The notes beneath the pieces were generated by a model, which had not been told where the DNA came from, did no database searches, and was given only the letters and a program-made list of their open reading frames with translations. A stretch of 64,000 nt of DNA from JASGDC01 sp047605865 (GTDB lineage: Bacteria; Actinomycetota; Actinomycetes; Actinomycetales; Micrococcaceae). The DNA lies in NCBI GenBank assembly GCA_047605865.1, contig JASGFC010000005.1:4313-68312 (forward strand). The letters run 5' to 3'. Shown in pieces: positions 8,765 through 16,172 of this stretch; the stretch's first letter is position 1, and each line of letters opens with the position of its first letter. The position numbers and the translations under genes were made by a program.

Positions 8765-9539
8765 AACTAAAACTGCCATTGAAACGGCTTGTGCCTCACG
8801 GAAAGCAGCTTTCATAGGCTATTTGTCAGGTGGCTACCACAGCAAAAGTGAATGTATAGAAGCTGCTATTGCTTTATCTGAAAATGGTGCCGATGTTATT
8901 GAGCTTGGTATCCCATACTCTGATCCAGTCATGGATGGTCCTGTTATTCAACAAGCCAACGATTCCGTTCTTTCTCGTGGTTTTCACACTAGCGAAATGT
9001 TTGACATCACACATGAAATAACACAGAACGTAGATGCAACTGTAGTTATGATGACATATTGGAATCCTGTTTTTAAGTTCGGTGTTGAAAAATTTGCTCA
9101 ACAACTAGCTCAAGCTGGGGGAGCAGGGCTCATCACCCCAGACCTTATTCCCGATGAAGCAGCCGAATGGATAACAGCTAGTAACGCTGAGCACCTTGAT
9201 CGAATTTTTTTAGTTTCAGAAAGCGTTGAACCGCAACGTATTCCTTATATTCAAAGTGCCAGCCGTGGATTTGTATATGCTACATCTGTCATGGGAGTTA
9301 CAGGTGAACGTGCCAAGATTAGTGAAAATACTGAAGATCTTGTTGAAAAAACAAAAGCAGCTGGTTCAAATCCTGTATGTGTAGGATTAGGGATTTCAAG
9401 AGCTGAGCAGGTTGACACTATTTCAAACTATGCAGATGGAGTAATAGTTGGTTCAGCTCTGATTAAAGCACTAAACAATAACGGTGTAGAAGGTGTTGCA
9501 GCTCTTACTGCTGAATTGTCTGCACCCTTAAAGGATTAG
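8757..9539 (+). CDS. trpA: Tryptophan synthase alpha chain
   Basis: 260 residues. It splits indole-3-glycerol phosphate and channels indole to TrpB. The family motif ELGIPYSDPVMDGPVIQQA holds one catalytic acid, FIGYLSGGY is the N-terminal region with the usual Glu/Asp variation, and GFVYATSVMGVTGER and VCVGLGIS form the phosphate site. It starts inside the end of trpB, and lgt starts 2 bases after its stop, so lgt is probably on the same message. Confidence 0.96.
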   Translation: MSKTKTAIETACASRKAAFIGYLSGGYHSKSECIEAAIALSENGADVIELGIPYSDPVMDGPVIQQANDSVLSRGFHTSEMFDITHEITQNVDATVVMMTYWNPVFKFGVEKFAQQLAQAGGAGLITPDLIPDEAAEWITASNAEHLDRIFLVSESVEPQRIPYIQSASRGFVYATSVMGVTGERAKISENTEDLVEKTKAAGSNPVCVGLGISRAEQVDTISNYADGVIVGSALIKALNNNGVEGVAALTAELSAPLKD

Positions 9540-9541
9540 AA

Positions 9542-10366
9542 ATGTTAGCTTATATTCCTTCACCTTCATGGTCAAGTTTCTCTCTAGGCCCATTTACTAT
9601 TCACGCTTATGCCTTGTGTATTTTACTAGGTGTAGCAATTGCTATCTGGTTAACCATCAAACGATGGAAAGCTGTAGGTGGTACTGAAGATGAAGTTCTT
9701 GATGTTGCACTCTGGGCAGTACCAGCTGGAATTATAGGTGGCCGCATATATCACGTAGCAACAAGCCCTGATTCATACTTTACCCCAGGAAAAGACCCTT
9801 GGGAAGCTGTAAAAATTTGGCACGGAGGACTTGGAATCTGGGGAGCTATTTCCCTTGGCACGATAGTGGTCTATGCTGCCTGCAAGCATTATAAAATTAA
9901 CTTTATCAATTTACTTGATGCTGCAGCTCCTGGATTACTTATTGCACAAGGCATTGGGCGCTGGGGTAACTGGTTTAATCAAGAGCTTTTTGGAACGCCA
10001 ACAACTCTACCTTGGGGCTTAAAAATTGACCCTACAAATCCAAATTTCCCTGCAGGTACCCCTGCGAATACTTTGTTTCATCCAACTTTCCTCTATGAAA
10101 GTTTATGGAATATTGCAGGTGCTTTCTTTTTGTTATGGCTTGATAAAAAGTTCAACATGACAGGTGGTAAACTCTTTTGTGCTTACATCATTACTTACAG
10201 TATTGGTCGTGCACTCATTGAGCCAATACGTACAGATCCTTCGGATTATATTATGGGTATTCGTCTTAATGTGATTATCAGTGTGATTGCTAGTATCATT
10301 GCTGCTACCACTATATATTTCATTAATAAGAAGCAGAAGAATACAGAAGCTACAGTCATGAAATAG
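9542..10366 (+). CDS. lgt: Phosphatidylglycerol--prolipoprotein diacylglyceryl transferase
   Basis: 274 residues, polytopic membrane enzyme (about seven helices) that adds diacylglycerol to the lipobox cysteine of prolipoproteins. Signature segments are IHAYALCILLGV, GIIGGRIYHVATS, WHGGLGIWGA, GQGIGRWGNW-type sequence seen here as AQGIGRWGNWFNQELFG, and HPTFLYESLWN. It is at the end of the trp operon, as in many Actinobacteria. One client in the window is the lipoprotein CtaC. Confidence 0.96.
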   Translation: MLAYIPSPSWSSFSLGPFTIHAYALCILLGVAIAIWLTIKRWKAVGGTEDEVLDVALWAVPAGIIGGRIYHVATSPDSYFTPGKDPWEAVKIWHGGLGIWGAISLGTIVVYAACKHYKINFINLLDAAAPGLLIAQGIGRWGNWFNQELFGTPTTLPWGLKIDPTNPNFPAGTPANTLFHPTFLYESLWNIAGAFFLLWLDKKFNMTGGKLFCAYIITYSIGRALIEPIRTDPSDYIMGIRLNVIISVIASIIAATTIYFINKKQKNTEATVMK

Positions 10367-10432
10367 AAATCCGCTGAGCTTAAACTTTCAGGAATTCCCT
10401 TTATTTACTTAGCTCTAAGCGCAAGTTTATAG

Positions 10433-10461
10433 TTCGCTTATACATATTTAAGTTCTATAAT
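10433..10461 (+). promoter_or_regulatory. Candidate pyk promoter
   Basis: A perfect TATAAT at 10456-10461 is preceded, at 17 bases, by a weak -35 (TTCGCT at 10433-10438). Transcription would start near 10468, leaving about a 28-base leader with the ribosome-binding sequence gaagaggaa before the pyk ATG. Confidence 0.55.
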
Positions 10462-10495
10462 GAGTAAGAAACAAATTACCAAATGAAGAGGAAAC

Positions 10496-12037
10496 ATGAG
10501 AAAAGCTAAAATTGTAGCAACTTTTGGTCCAGCCATTGATGAATATGATATGACTGTCAAAGCTATTAAAGCTGGTATTGATGTAGCACGCCTAAACATG
10601 AGCCATGGAGATTATGATGAGCATGAAAATCGTTACGATAATGTTCGCAAAGCCTCTAAAGAATTAGGCAAAACTGTTGCAATCATGGCAGACCTTCAAG
10701 GCCCAAAGATTCGTTTAGGTAATTTTGAAAATGGCCCATATAATCTTGCTGTTGGTGATGAATTTACCATCACAACAAAAGACATTATGGGTAACAAAGA
10801 TATTTGTGGTACCACTTTTAAAGACCTTCCAGGAGATGTTTCTGAAGGCGACGAAATCCTTATCGATGATGGAAAAATAAAGCTTAAAGCTAAAAAAGTT
10901 ACTGACACAGACGTTGTCACAGAAGTTGTTATACCTGGTGCTGTTTCCAACCATAAAGGAATCAACCTTCCTGGGGTTGCAGTAAGCGTTCCAGCTATGA
11001 GTGAAAAAGACGAGCGAGACCTCCGTTGGGCGCTAAAAAAGGGTGTTGATATGGTAGCTCTTTCTTTCGTCCGTCACGGAGATGACGTTCAACGTGCTCA
11101 TGAAATCATGGAAGAAGAAGGCATTAAAGTCCCTATCATGGCGAAGGTTGAAAAGCCTCAAGCTATTGAAAACTTAGATAGCATCATTGATGCTTTTGAC
11201 TCCATCATGGTTGCTCGTGGAGATCTTGGTGTTGAAGTTCCTTTTGAACAAGTGCCTATCATGCAAAAAGTTGCTATTGAAAAAGCACGTCGCTGGGCAA
11301 AACCAGTTGTTGTTGCAACACAAGTTCTTGATTCAATGATTGATAATCCACGTCCAACTCGTGCAGAAGCTTCTGACTGTGCAAACGCAGTACTTGACGG
11401 CGCTGATGCAGTAATGATGTCTGGTGAAACTTCTGTTGGTAAATACCCAATCGAGACCATTGAAGCAATGTCTAGAATTATTGAAGCAACTGAAGATCAT
11501 GGTATGACTCGCATCCCTGACCTGGGTACACTACCAAAGACTTATGCTGGTGCTATTACAAAATCTGCCTGTGATATCTCAAAATTACTAGATGTGAATG
11601 CTATTGTTACTTTTTCAACGTCAGGTGATTCTATCCGCCGTATGTCACGCTTACGTCCAAACAAAGCACTCATTGGAATTACACTAGATCAAAAGACTGC
11701 TAATCAGCTTGCCCTCTGCTGGGGTGTTGATAGCAAAGTAGCTACTAGGAAAGTTAAAAATTCTGACCAAGTACTTGATGTTGTTGATGAAGTCATGATG
11801 GAAGATTTTGGCGCAAAGAAAGGTGACTTAGTCATTGTTGTCTCTGGTTCTCCTGTAGGAAAAGTTGGTTCTACTAACTGTGTCCGAGTCCACGAAATTG
11901 ACAATGAAGGTGCGGCTGCGAAAGGTCAAGCTGCTAATATCGGCTACTGGGCAGCTCCTGAAGACGAAGAACTTAAGCTTCAAAGTGTTACTGCAGAAGC
12001 TGCAACTCTATCTACTGAAGCAAATACTGAAAACTAA
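10496..12037 (+). CDS. pyk: Pyruvate kinase
   Basis: 513 residues. It transfers phosphate from phosphoenolpyruvate to ADP in glycolysis. Motifs are KIVATFGPAID, GIDVARLNMSHGDYDEH, MADLQGPKIRLG, DDGKI, IMAKVEKPQAIENLD with the catalytic Lys, VARGDLGVEVPFE, and VATQVLDSMIDNPRPTRAE. The B domain is at about 70-165 and the C domain from about 345. A C-terminal extension of about 30 residues rich in Ala and Glu goes beyond the usual end. It has its own promoter and terminator, so it is monocistronic. Confidence 0.97.
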   Translation: MRKAKIVATFGPAIDEYDMTVKAIKAGIDVARLNMSHGDYDEHENRYDNVRKASKELGKTVAIMADLQGPKIRLGNFENGPYNLAVGDEFTITTKDIMGNKDICGTTFKDLPGDVSEGDEILIDDGKIKLKAKKVTDTDVVTEVVIPGAVSNHKGINLPGVAVSVPAMSEKDERDLRWALKKGVDMVALSFVRHGDDVQRAHEIMEEEGIKVPIMAKVEKPQAIENLDSIIDAFDSIMVARGDLGVEVPFEQVPIMQKVAIEKARRWAKPVVVATQVLDSMIDNPRPTRAEASDCANAVLDGADAVMMSGETSVGKYPIETIEAMSRIIEATEDHGMTRIPDLGTLPKTYAGAITKSACDISKLLDVNAIVTFSTSGDSIRRMSRLRPNKALIGITLDQKTANQLALCWGVDSKVATRKVKNSDQVLDVVDEVMMEDFGAKKGDLVIVVSGSPVGKVGSTNCVRVHEIDNEGAAAKGQAANIGYWAAPEDEELKLQSVTAEAATLSTEANTEN

Positions 12038-12068
12038 GAAAATCTTGTATTCAAGGTTTTGAAAGAGA

Positions 12069-12094
12069 GAGCCGAGCTGTAATAAGCTCGGCTC
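12069..12094 (+). terminator. Intrinsic terminator of pyk
   Basis: A perfect 10-bp stem (GAGCCGAGCT with AGCTCGGCTC) and a 6-base loop, followed by a pyrimidine-rich stretch (ctttcattcc). It lies 32 bases after the pyk stop. Confidence 0.8.
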
Positions 12095-12138
12095 CTTTCA
12101 TTCCGATAACTTAATCTAGAAAGAACAGAAAGAAGATA

Positions 12139-12459
12139 ATGATGACTACTGAAAATAAATCATTTCAGCACAATGTTTTGTTGAATTTAACTATCGCTGA
12201 TAAAAAAGTGCAACAGGAGCTTTTTGACAAGGCAGAAACCTTGAAAAAGATCAATGGAGTAACTGACTTGTCTTACGGAATCAACGAAACTCCTGAAGCA
12301 GAGCGAGCTAAAGGTTATAACTTTGGGCTTTCAGTACAATTTAAAGACTTTAAGAGTTTGCTTGATTATCAAAACGATCCGCTTCATGTTGAGTTTAAGA
12401 ACTTCATTAAACCTTTGATGAACGATGAATCTATTGTCATGGATTATCCGTTACAGTAA
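12139..12459 (+). CDS. Dabb (stress-responsive alpha/beta barrel) family protein
   Basis: 106 residues. The sequence fits the dimeric alpha/beta barrel fold of Dabb proteins: an N-terminal strand with HNVLLNLT, a helix, the middle segment GVTDLSYGINETPE, a strand YNFGLSVQFKDFKSL, and the near-C-terminal DPLHVEFKNFIKPL. These proteins are small cytoplasmic dimers of poorly known, often stress-linked, function. It precedes an APH-like kinase by about 25 bases and may be co-transcribed with it. No enzymatic role can be assigned. Confidence 0.75.
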   Translation: MMTTENKSFQHNVLLNLTIADKKVQQELFDKAETLKKINGVTDLSYGINETPEAERAKGYNFGLSVQFKDFKSLLDYQNDPLHVEFKNFIKPLMNDESIVMDYPLQ

Positions 12460-12484
12460 AGTCAATTTTGATGTATATGAGTCA

Positions 12485-13246
12485 ATGACTAAAAATATCT
12501 CGCTTTCACGTCCGTTCCCCACTGCAGCTATCCCAGAGCAATTGTCTCGTATTGCCAAAGACCACATGAAACTTGTGTGGATCAATGAGTTAGGTGGCAC
12601 AACGGCTTATTTCAATGGAATCAAAGGTTTAGCTGAAGGTAACTACTATGCTAAATGGAATCCAAAATCTTCTGGATTATCTTTAGAAACTGAAGTTGAG
12701 AAATCTTATTGGCTTGCTTCAACCGGCCATCCTACTTCACATATTGTTGACTTTCAAAAATACCATGACGGAGAGCTCCTGATTACTCAAGACGAAGGTG
12801 CTACTTCTGCAGTTTTCCCCCAATGGGTTCAGCAACCACAGAAAGCTTTAACAGCAATAGCACAAGGATTACGTCTACTACATTCATTACCTGCTGAAAA
12901 TTGTCCCTACACGTGGTCTCTTGAAGAAAGATTAAAAGAGGTTAAGGATGATTCAAAGCGAACTCAGTTGAAAAATACAGCACCAGAAATTGATAAAATG
13001 GTTGTCTGCCATGGCGATGCTTGCGCTCCCAATACTCTACTCAATAAAGATGGGAAGTTTGCAGCTACAATCGATGTTGAACAGCTAGGTGTTGCAGACC
13101 GTTGGGCAGATTTAGCTGTAGCCACGATGTCCTTGACATGGAACTATTCAGAATACGATGAAACTATCTTCTGGGAAAGCTACGGTTTAGAACCTGACAA
13201 CGATCGAATAGAGTATTATCGTGCCTTGTGGAACGCTAGCGACTAA
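12485..13246 (+). CDS. APH(3')-family phosphotransferase (aminoglycoside phosphotransferase-like kinase)
   Basis: 253 residues from ATG 12485; an in-frame ATG at 12425 would overlap the Dabb gene by 35 bases and adds 20 residues without family similarity. Kinase features are a candidate ATP-binding Lys in YYAKWNP, the Brenner motif CHGDACAPNTLL with the catalytic Asp, and the Mg-binding Asp in ATIDVEQLGVADRWADLAVA, all in the order and spacing of APH(3') enzymes. Length is close to the 264 of APH(3')-IIIa. Whether it phosphorylates an aminoglycoside or an ordinary metabolite cannot be told from sequence. Its stop overlaps the stop of the convergent transporter gene. Confidence 0.82.
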   Translation: MTKNISLSRPFPTAAIPEQLSRIAKDHMKLVWINELGGTTAYFNGIKGLAEGNYYAKWNPKSSGLSLETEVEKSYWLASTGHPTSHIVDFQKYHDGELLITQDEGATSAVFPQWVQQPQKALTAIAQGLRLLHSLPAENCPYTWSLEERLKEVKDDSKRTQLKNTAPEIDKMVVCHGDACAPNTLLNKDGKFAATIDVEQLGVADRWADLAVATMSLTWNYSEYDETIFWESYGLEPDNDRIEYYRALWNASD

Positions 13247-14553
13247 TCAAGTTCACTTACAGGGGTAGATTTTTGTGCAGCTAAACAACCCACAATTCCA
13301 ATGAAACTCATAAGCATCAAGACTACTGCAGGATGCCACCAGGCATTAGAAGTAACCTCACCAAACCATGCTGTAATCGCTGGAATGAAGCCTGTTATTA
13401 CTGCTGCAATAGCATAGGCGATAGATAGTGCACTGTACCTAATCTTTACTCCAAAGAGATGATGCATATAACCACCAAGTACTGCCCAACATAGGGTAGG
13501 GAAGATACCACCTAGAATCATGCAGAAAATCATTGTGCCAAGTGTTGCACTCTTCATAATCCAGTACAGTGGTAAAGCTACAGCAAACGTTAAAATAGAA
13601 CCCCAGAGCATGATGCGCTGTGAACCATATCGAGAGGCTAAAGAACCAAAGAATGGAATAGTAAATAATTGAAGTGCTGAACCGATAAAGGATGCTGTAA
13701 GTAGATTATTTTCACTTAACTTCAAAACGTTTACACCATAGTTCATAGTGTAGGTGGTAAGCAAGAAGTAAGAGCCAATAGGCAAAAGAGAAACTGCAAT
13801 AGCAATAACCATTTCTCTTGTATGTTCTGTGAAAAGCTTTTTGAAAATATTTGGTTCAAAACTTTTAGCTTGAACTTGTTGAAATTCTTGTGTTTCAGCA
13901 ACTTTTAGCCGAATATACATTGAAAAAGCTGTAAAAGGCAAAGCTAACAAGAATGGAATTCTCCAGCCGAAATCAAGCATTTGCTGTTGGGAAAGCATAC
14001 TATTCAGGAGCATAAAAATACCAACTGAGGCAAGAGTCCCAATAGCAGAGCCTATTTGTGGAATAGCAGCATAAAAATCTCTCTTTGATGGTTGAATAGA
14101 TTGACTGTTTTGCTCGTTTTCCGTAGTAATGAGGATACTTCCGCCCCATTCCCCGCCTAAAGCAGTACCTTGCAAACAACGTAAGAACAAAAGAAGTAGT
14201 GTAGCCACAATTCCAATTGTGTTATGTGAAGGAACCAAACCGATTGCTGCAGTAGCAAGACCCATCAAAAGAAGGGTATACCGAAGAGTTGTAGTTCGCC
14301 CAACTGTATCACCAAGTTTACCGAAGAGAAAAGCACCGAGTGGCCGGGCAAGAAATGCAGTGGCAAAGACAAGAAAAGAAGAAATCGCAGCTGTTGCTGG
14401 ATCAGAATTAGGAAAGAATACATGAGTAAAATATAACGAAGCTGCTGTACCGTATAGATAGAAGTCATAGGATTCTAAACTGGTTCCTAAGACAGAAGCA
14501 AATAAGCTTCGGCGGGTATTTGTTTTCTGATCAACATTTGCGGTTAAAGTCAC
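13243..14553 (-). CDS. MFS transporter, metabolite:H+ symporter (ProP/ShiA-like) family
   Basis: 436 residues with about 12 membrane helices. The beginning SLFASVLGTSLESYDFYLYG is the typical first helix of the MHS family (shikimate, citrate, proline/betaine and alpha-ketoglutarate symporters), followed by ARPLGAFLFGKLGDTVGR, the loop 2-3 MFS motif, and RCLQGTALGGEWGGS in helix 4. The substrate cannot be read from the sequence. I choose the GTG at 14551-14553 because GAGGAG lies 7 bases upstream; an upstream TTG (14568) would overlap that site. Transcribed towards the APH-like gene with overlapping stops. Confidence 0.87.
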   Translation of the reverse strand: MTLTANVDQKTNTRRSLFASVLGTSLESYDFYLYGTAASLYFTHVFFPNSDPATAAISSFLVFATAFLARPLGAFLFGKLGDTVGRTTTLRYTLLLMGLATAAIGLVPSHNTIGIVATLLLLFLRCLQGTALGGEWGGSILITTENEQNSQSIQPSKRDFYAAIPQIGSAIGTLASVGIFMLLNSMLSQQQMLDFGWRIPFLLALPFTAFSMYIRLKVAETQEFQQVQAKSFEPNIFKKLFTEHTREMVIAIAVSLLPIGSYFLLTTYTMNYGVNVLKLSENNLLTASFIGSALQLFTIPFFGSLASRYGSQRIMLWGSILTFAVALPLYWIMKSATLGTMIFCMILGGIFPTLCWAVLGGYMHHLFGVKIRYSALSIAYAIAAVITGFIPAITAWFGEVTSNAWWHPAVVLMLMSFIGIVGCLAAQKSTPVSELD

Positions 14554-14693
14554 AGGTACACTCCTCAATCACGTTTATTCTAAGAATACTAACATTTACC
14601 TCATTGTGAAATTTGACTTTGTAACAACATAGCGACACGAACCTTTCCCAAGTGATTTAGGCAAGAGCCTTCTACTTAAGAGAGTTGAAACTA

Positions 14694-14888
14694 TTAAGTA
14701 TTCTTTTTTAGCTGCAACATATCAATCATCTTTGTTATACGTCGCTGCTGAGTTTCTTCTTTTTCCCCATAGACCTATGTTAGATATTCTTTTTGCTGCG
14801 AGGCAGATAAATTATCAAAATAGTCAAGCACACCTGCAGTTGAGAGTTTTTGGCGAGCATCTCCATCCAAGTGAAGTTTATTTATCAT
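14694..14888 (-). pseudogene. Remnant of a YdeI/OmdA-family gene with an in-frame stop
   Basis: Reading the minus strand from ATG 14888 gives 37 residues ending FDNLSASQQKEYLT, then TAG (14775-14777), then in the same frame VYGEKEETQQRRITKMIDML to a TAA at 14694. The combined sequence is the C-terminal signature of YdeI/OmdA proteins (bacteriocin-protection family), where a Trp normally stands at the TAG. A single TGG to TAG change explains it. The N-terminal domain of the usual 180-200 residue protein is absent; the tRNA-Leu gene begins 31 bases upstream. Some relatives consist of the C-terminal domain only, so the loss may be just the stop codon. Confidence 0.7.
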
Positions 14889-14918
14889 TTTATCTTTTCC
14901 ACTACAAAACACAGAAAG

Positions 14919-15000
14919 TGCCGAATGTGGGACTCGAACCCACACATCCGAAGATACTGCATTTTGAGTGCAGCGCGTCTACCAGTTCCGCCAATTCGGC
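14919..15000 (-). tRNA. tRNA-Leu (anticodon CAA)
   Basis: On the minus strand a class II tRNA folds from 15000 to 14919 (82 bases including the discriminator A). The acceptor stem is GCCGAAT with ATTCGGC, the anticodon stem CTGCA/TGCAG encloses the loop CTCAAAA, giving anticodon CAA, there is a long variable arm, and the T-arm is TGTGG-GTTCGAGT-CCCACA. CCA is not encoded. It reads the leucine codon TTG. Confidence 0.95.
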
Positions 15001-15003
15001 AAC

Positions 15004-15027
15004 TACAATTTAATTAAATAAATTGTA
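15004..15027. repeat. AT-rich inverted repeat between tRNA-Leu and the ANTAR regulator gene
   Basis: TACAATTTA and TAAATTGTA are perfect 9-base complements around a 6-base centre. It sits 4 bases upstream of the tRNA gene and about 80 bases upstream of the regulator gene. It may be an operator or just AT-rich promoter DNA. Confidence 0.45.
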
Positions 15028-15108
15028 CATAAGTACTATACAGCTTTATACATTAAAGATAAACTTGAAGATACTTAATTTATAGACATCAATAAGGAAA
15101 GGCATGCC

Positions 15109-15717
15109 GTGAAAGACGACATCCAGGAAGAGTCCACCAAAACCAATAGCATCAAGAAGGTTATTGTTGCCGAAGATGAGACCCTCATCAGGCTTGATAT
15201 TGTAGACATTTTAAAAGAAAACGGCTACAACGTTGTTGGTGAAACTGATAATGGTCAAGAAGCTATCGAAATGGCTCGTGAAAAAGACGCAGATCTTGTC
15301 TTGATGGATGTAAAAATGCCTGTTCTAGATGGTATTTCAGCTGCAGAAGAAATTGTGAAAGAACGCTTAGCAGCAGTTGTACTCCTCACTGCTTTTAGCC
15401 AAAAAGAACTGATTTCACGTGCAGTTGAAGCCGGTGCCATGGCTTATGTGACAAAACCTTTCACACCACAGGATTTGCTCCCAGCTATTGAAATAGCCCT
15501 TTCTCGCCACGAAGAGCTTGTCGCTCTTGAAAATGAAGTCAGCAACCTTGAAGAGCAGTTTGAAACACGTAAAACAGTTGATCGTGCTAAGTTCCTTCTG
15601 ACTTCAAAAATGGGTCTTACCGAGCCAGAAGCTTTCCGTTGGATTCAAAAGACTTCAATGGATAAGCGTTTGAGCATGAAAGAAGTTGCAGAAACCGTTA
15701 TCAATCAAGTTAGTTAA
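15109..15717 (+). CDS. pdtaR: ANTAR-domain response regulator (PdtaR-like)
   Basis: 202 residues from a GTG with aaggaaagg upstream. The receiver domain (about 17-135) has the acidic pair in VIVAEDE, the phospho-acceptor Asp67 in LVLMDVKMP, Thr in LLTAFS and Lys in YVTKPF. The C-terminal ANTAR domain (about 145-198) has FETRKTVDRAKFLL, GLTEPEAFRWIQ and MDKRLSMKEVAETVI. ANTAR domains bind RNA and prevent transcription termination when activated by a partner kinase, PdtaS in mycobacteria, which is not in this window. The gene order ANTAR regulator, thioesterase, polA is common in Micrococcales. Confidence 0.92.
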   Translation: MKDDIQEESTKTNSIKKVIVAEDETLIRLDIVDILKENGYNVVGETDNGQEAIEMAREKDADLVLMDVKMPVLDGISAAEEIVKERLAAVVLLTAFSQKELISRAVEAGAMAYVTKPFTPQDLLPAIEIALSRHEELVALENEVSNLEEQFETRKTVDRAKFLLTSKMGLTEPEAFRWIQKTSMDKRLSMKEVAETVINQVS

Positions 15718-15718
15718 A

Positions 15719-16126
15719 CTACTTTTGAGGTGGAAGTATCATGGCTGTCAACTTAGCCGTTGATAGCCTTCTTCCTTCTTCATCTTCCATCACAATGTTG
15801 TAATGAGCTAGTGTTTTTCCTAAATGAATTGCCTCTGCTGTCCCAGTAACTACACCTTGTGTAACAGATTTGTGATGAGTTGCACTTACCTCAATTCCAA
15901 CAGCTCGGCTGCCTTGAGCAATAGTTTGTCCATGAAGCCAAGCACCAACGGAGCCTAAACTTTCTGCCAAAACAACATGAGCACCTCCATGCAAAATTCC
16001 AAAAGGTTGAGTATTACCTTTAACAGGCATCGTGCCAATAATTTTTTCTGGAGTAGCAGAAACTAACTCAATACCCATTTTTTCAGCAAGAGGTCCAACT
16101 CCACGACCAAACTTTTCAGTACTCAT
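15719..16126 (-). CDS. PaaI-type hotdog thioesterase
   Basis: 135 residues, a single hotdog domain of the PaaI / YdiI type. The motif FGILHGGAHVVLAESLGS carries the HGG segment and the active-site acid of the helix, and the C-terminal strands end in LSTAKLTAMIL. Such enzymes hydrolyse acyl-CoA thioesters such as 1,4-dihydroxy-2-naphthoyl-CoA or phenylacetyl-CoA intermediates; substrate is not determinable here. Its stop is next to that of the convergent ANTAR regulator gene, and it is divergent from polA. Confidence 0.88.
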   Translation of the reverse strand: MSTEKFGRGVGPLAEKMGIELVSATPEKIIGTMPVKGNTQPFGILHGGAHVVLAESLGSVGAWLHGQTIAQGSRAVGIEVSATHHKSVTQGVVTGTAEAIHLGKTLAHYNIVMEDEEGRRLSTAKLTAMILPPQK

Positions 16127-16172
16127 CTTGTTCTCATTTCTCTTATCTTAAAAAGACAACTAATCTTATAGT

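Noticed and set aside
14732..15013. Plus-strand open frame of 93 codons across the tRNA-Leu region
   Set aside because: It runs antisense through the tRNA gene and the YdeI/OmdA remnant, has no ribosome-binding site and no recognisable protein similarity.
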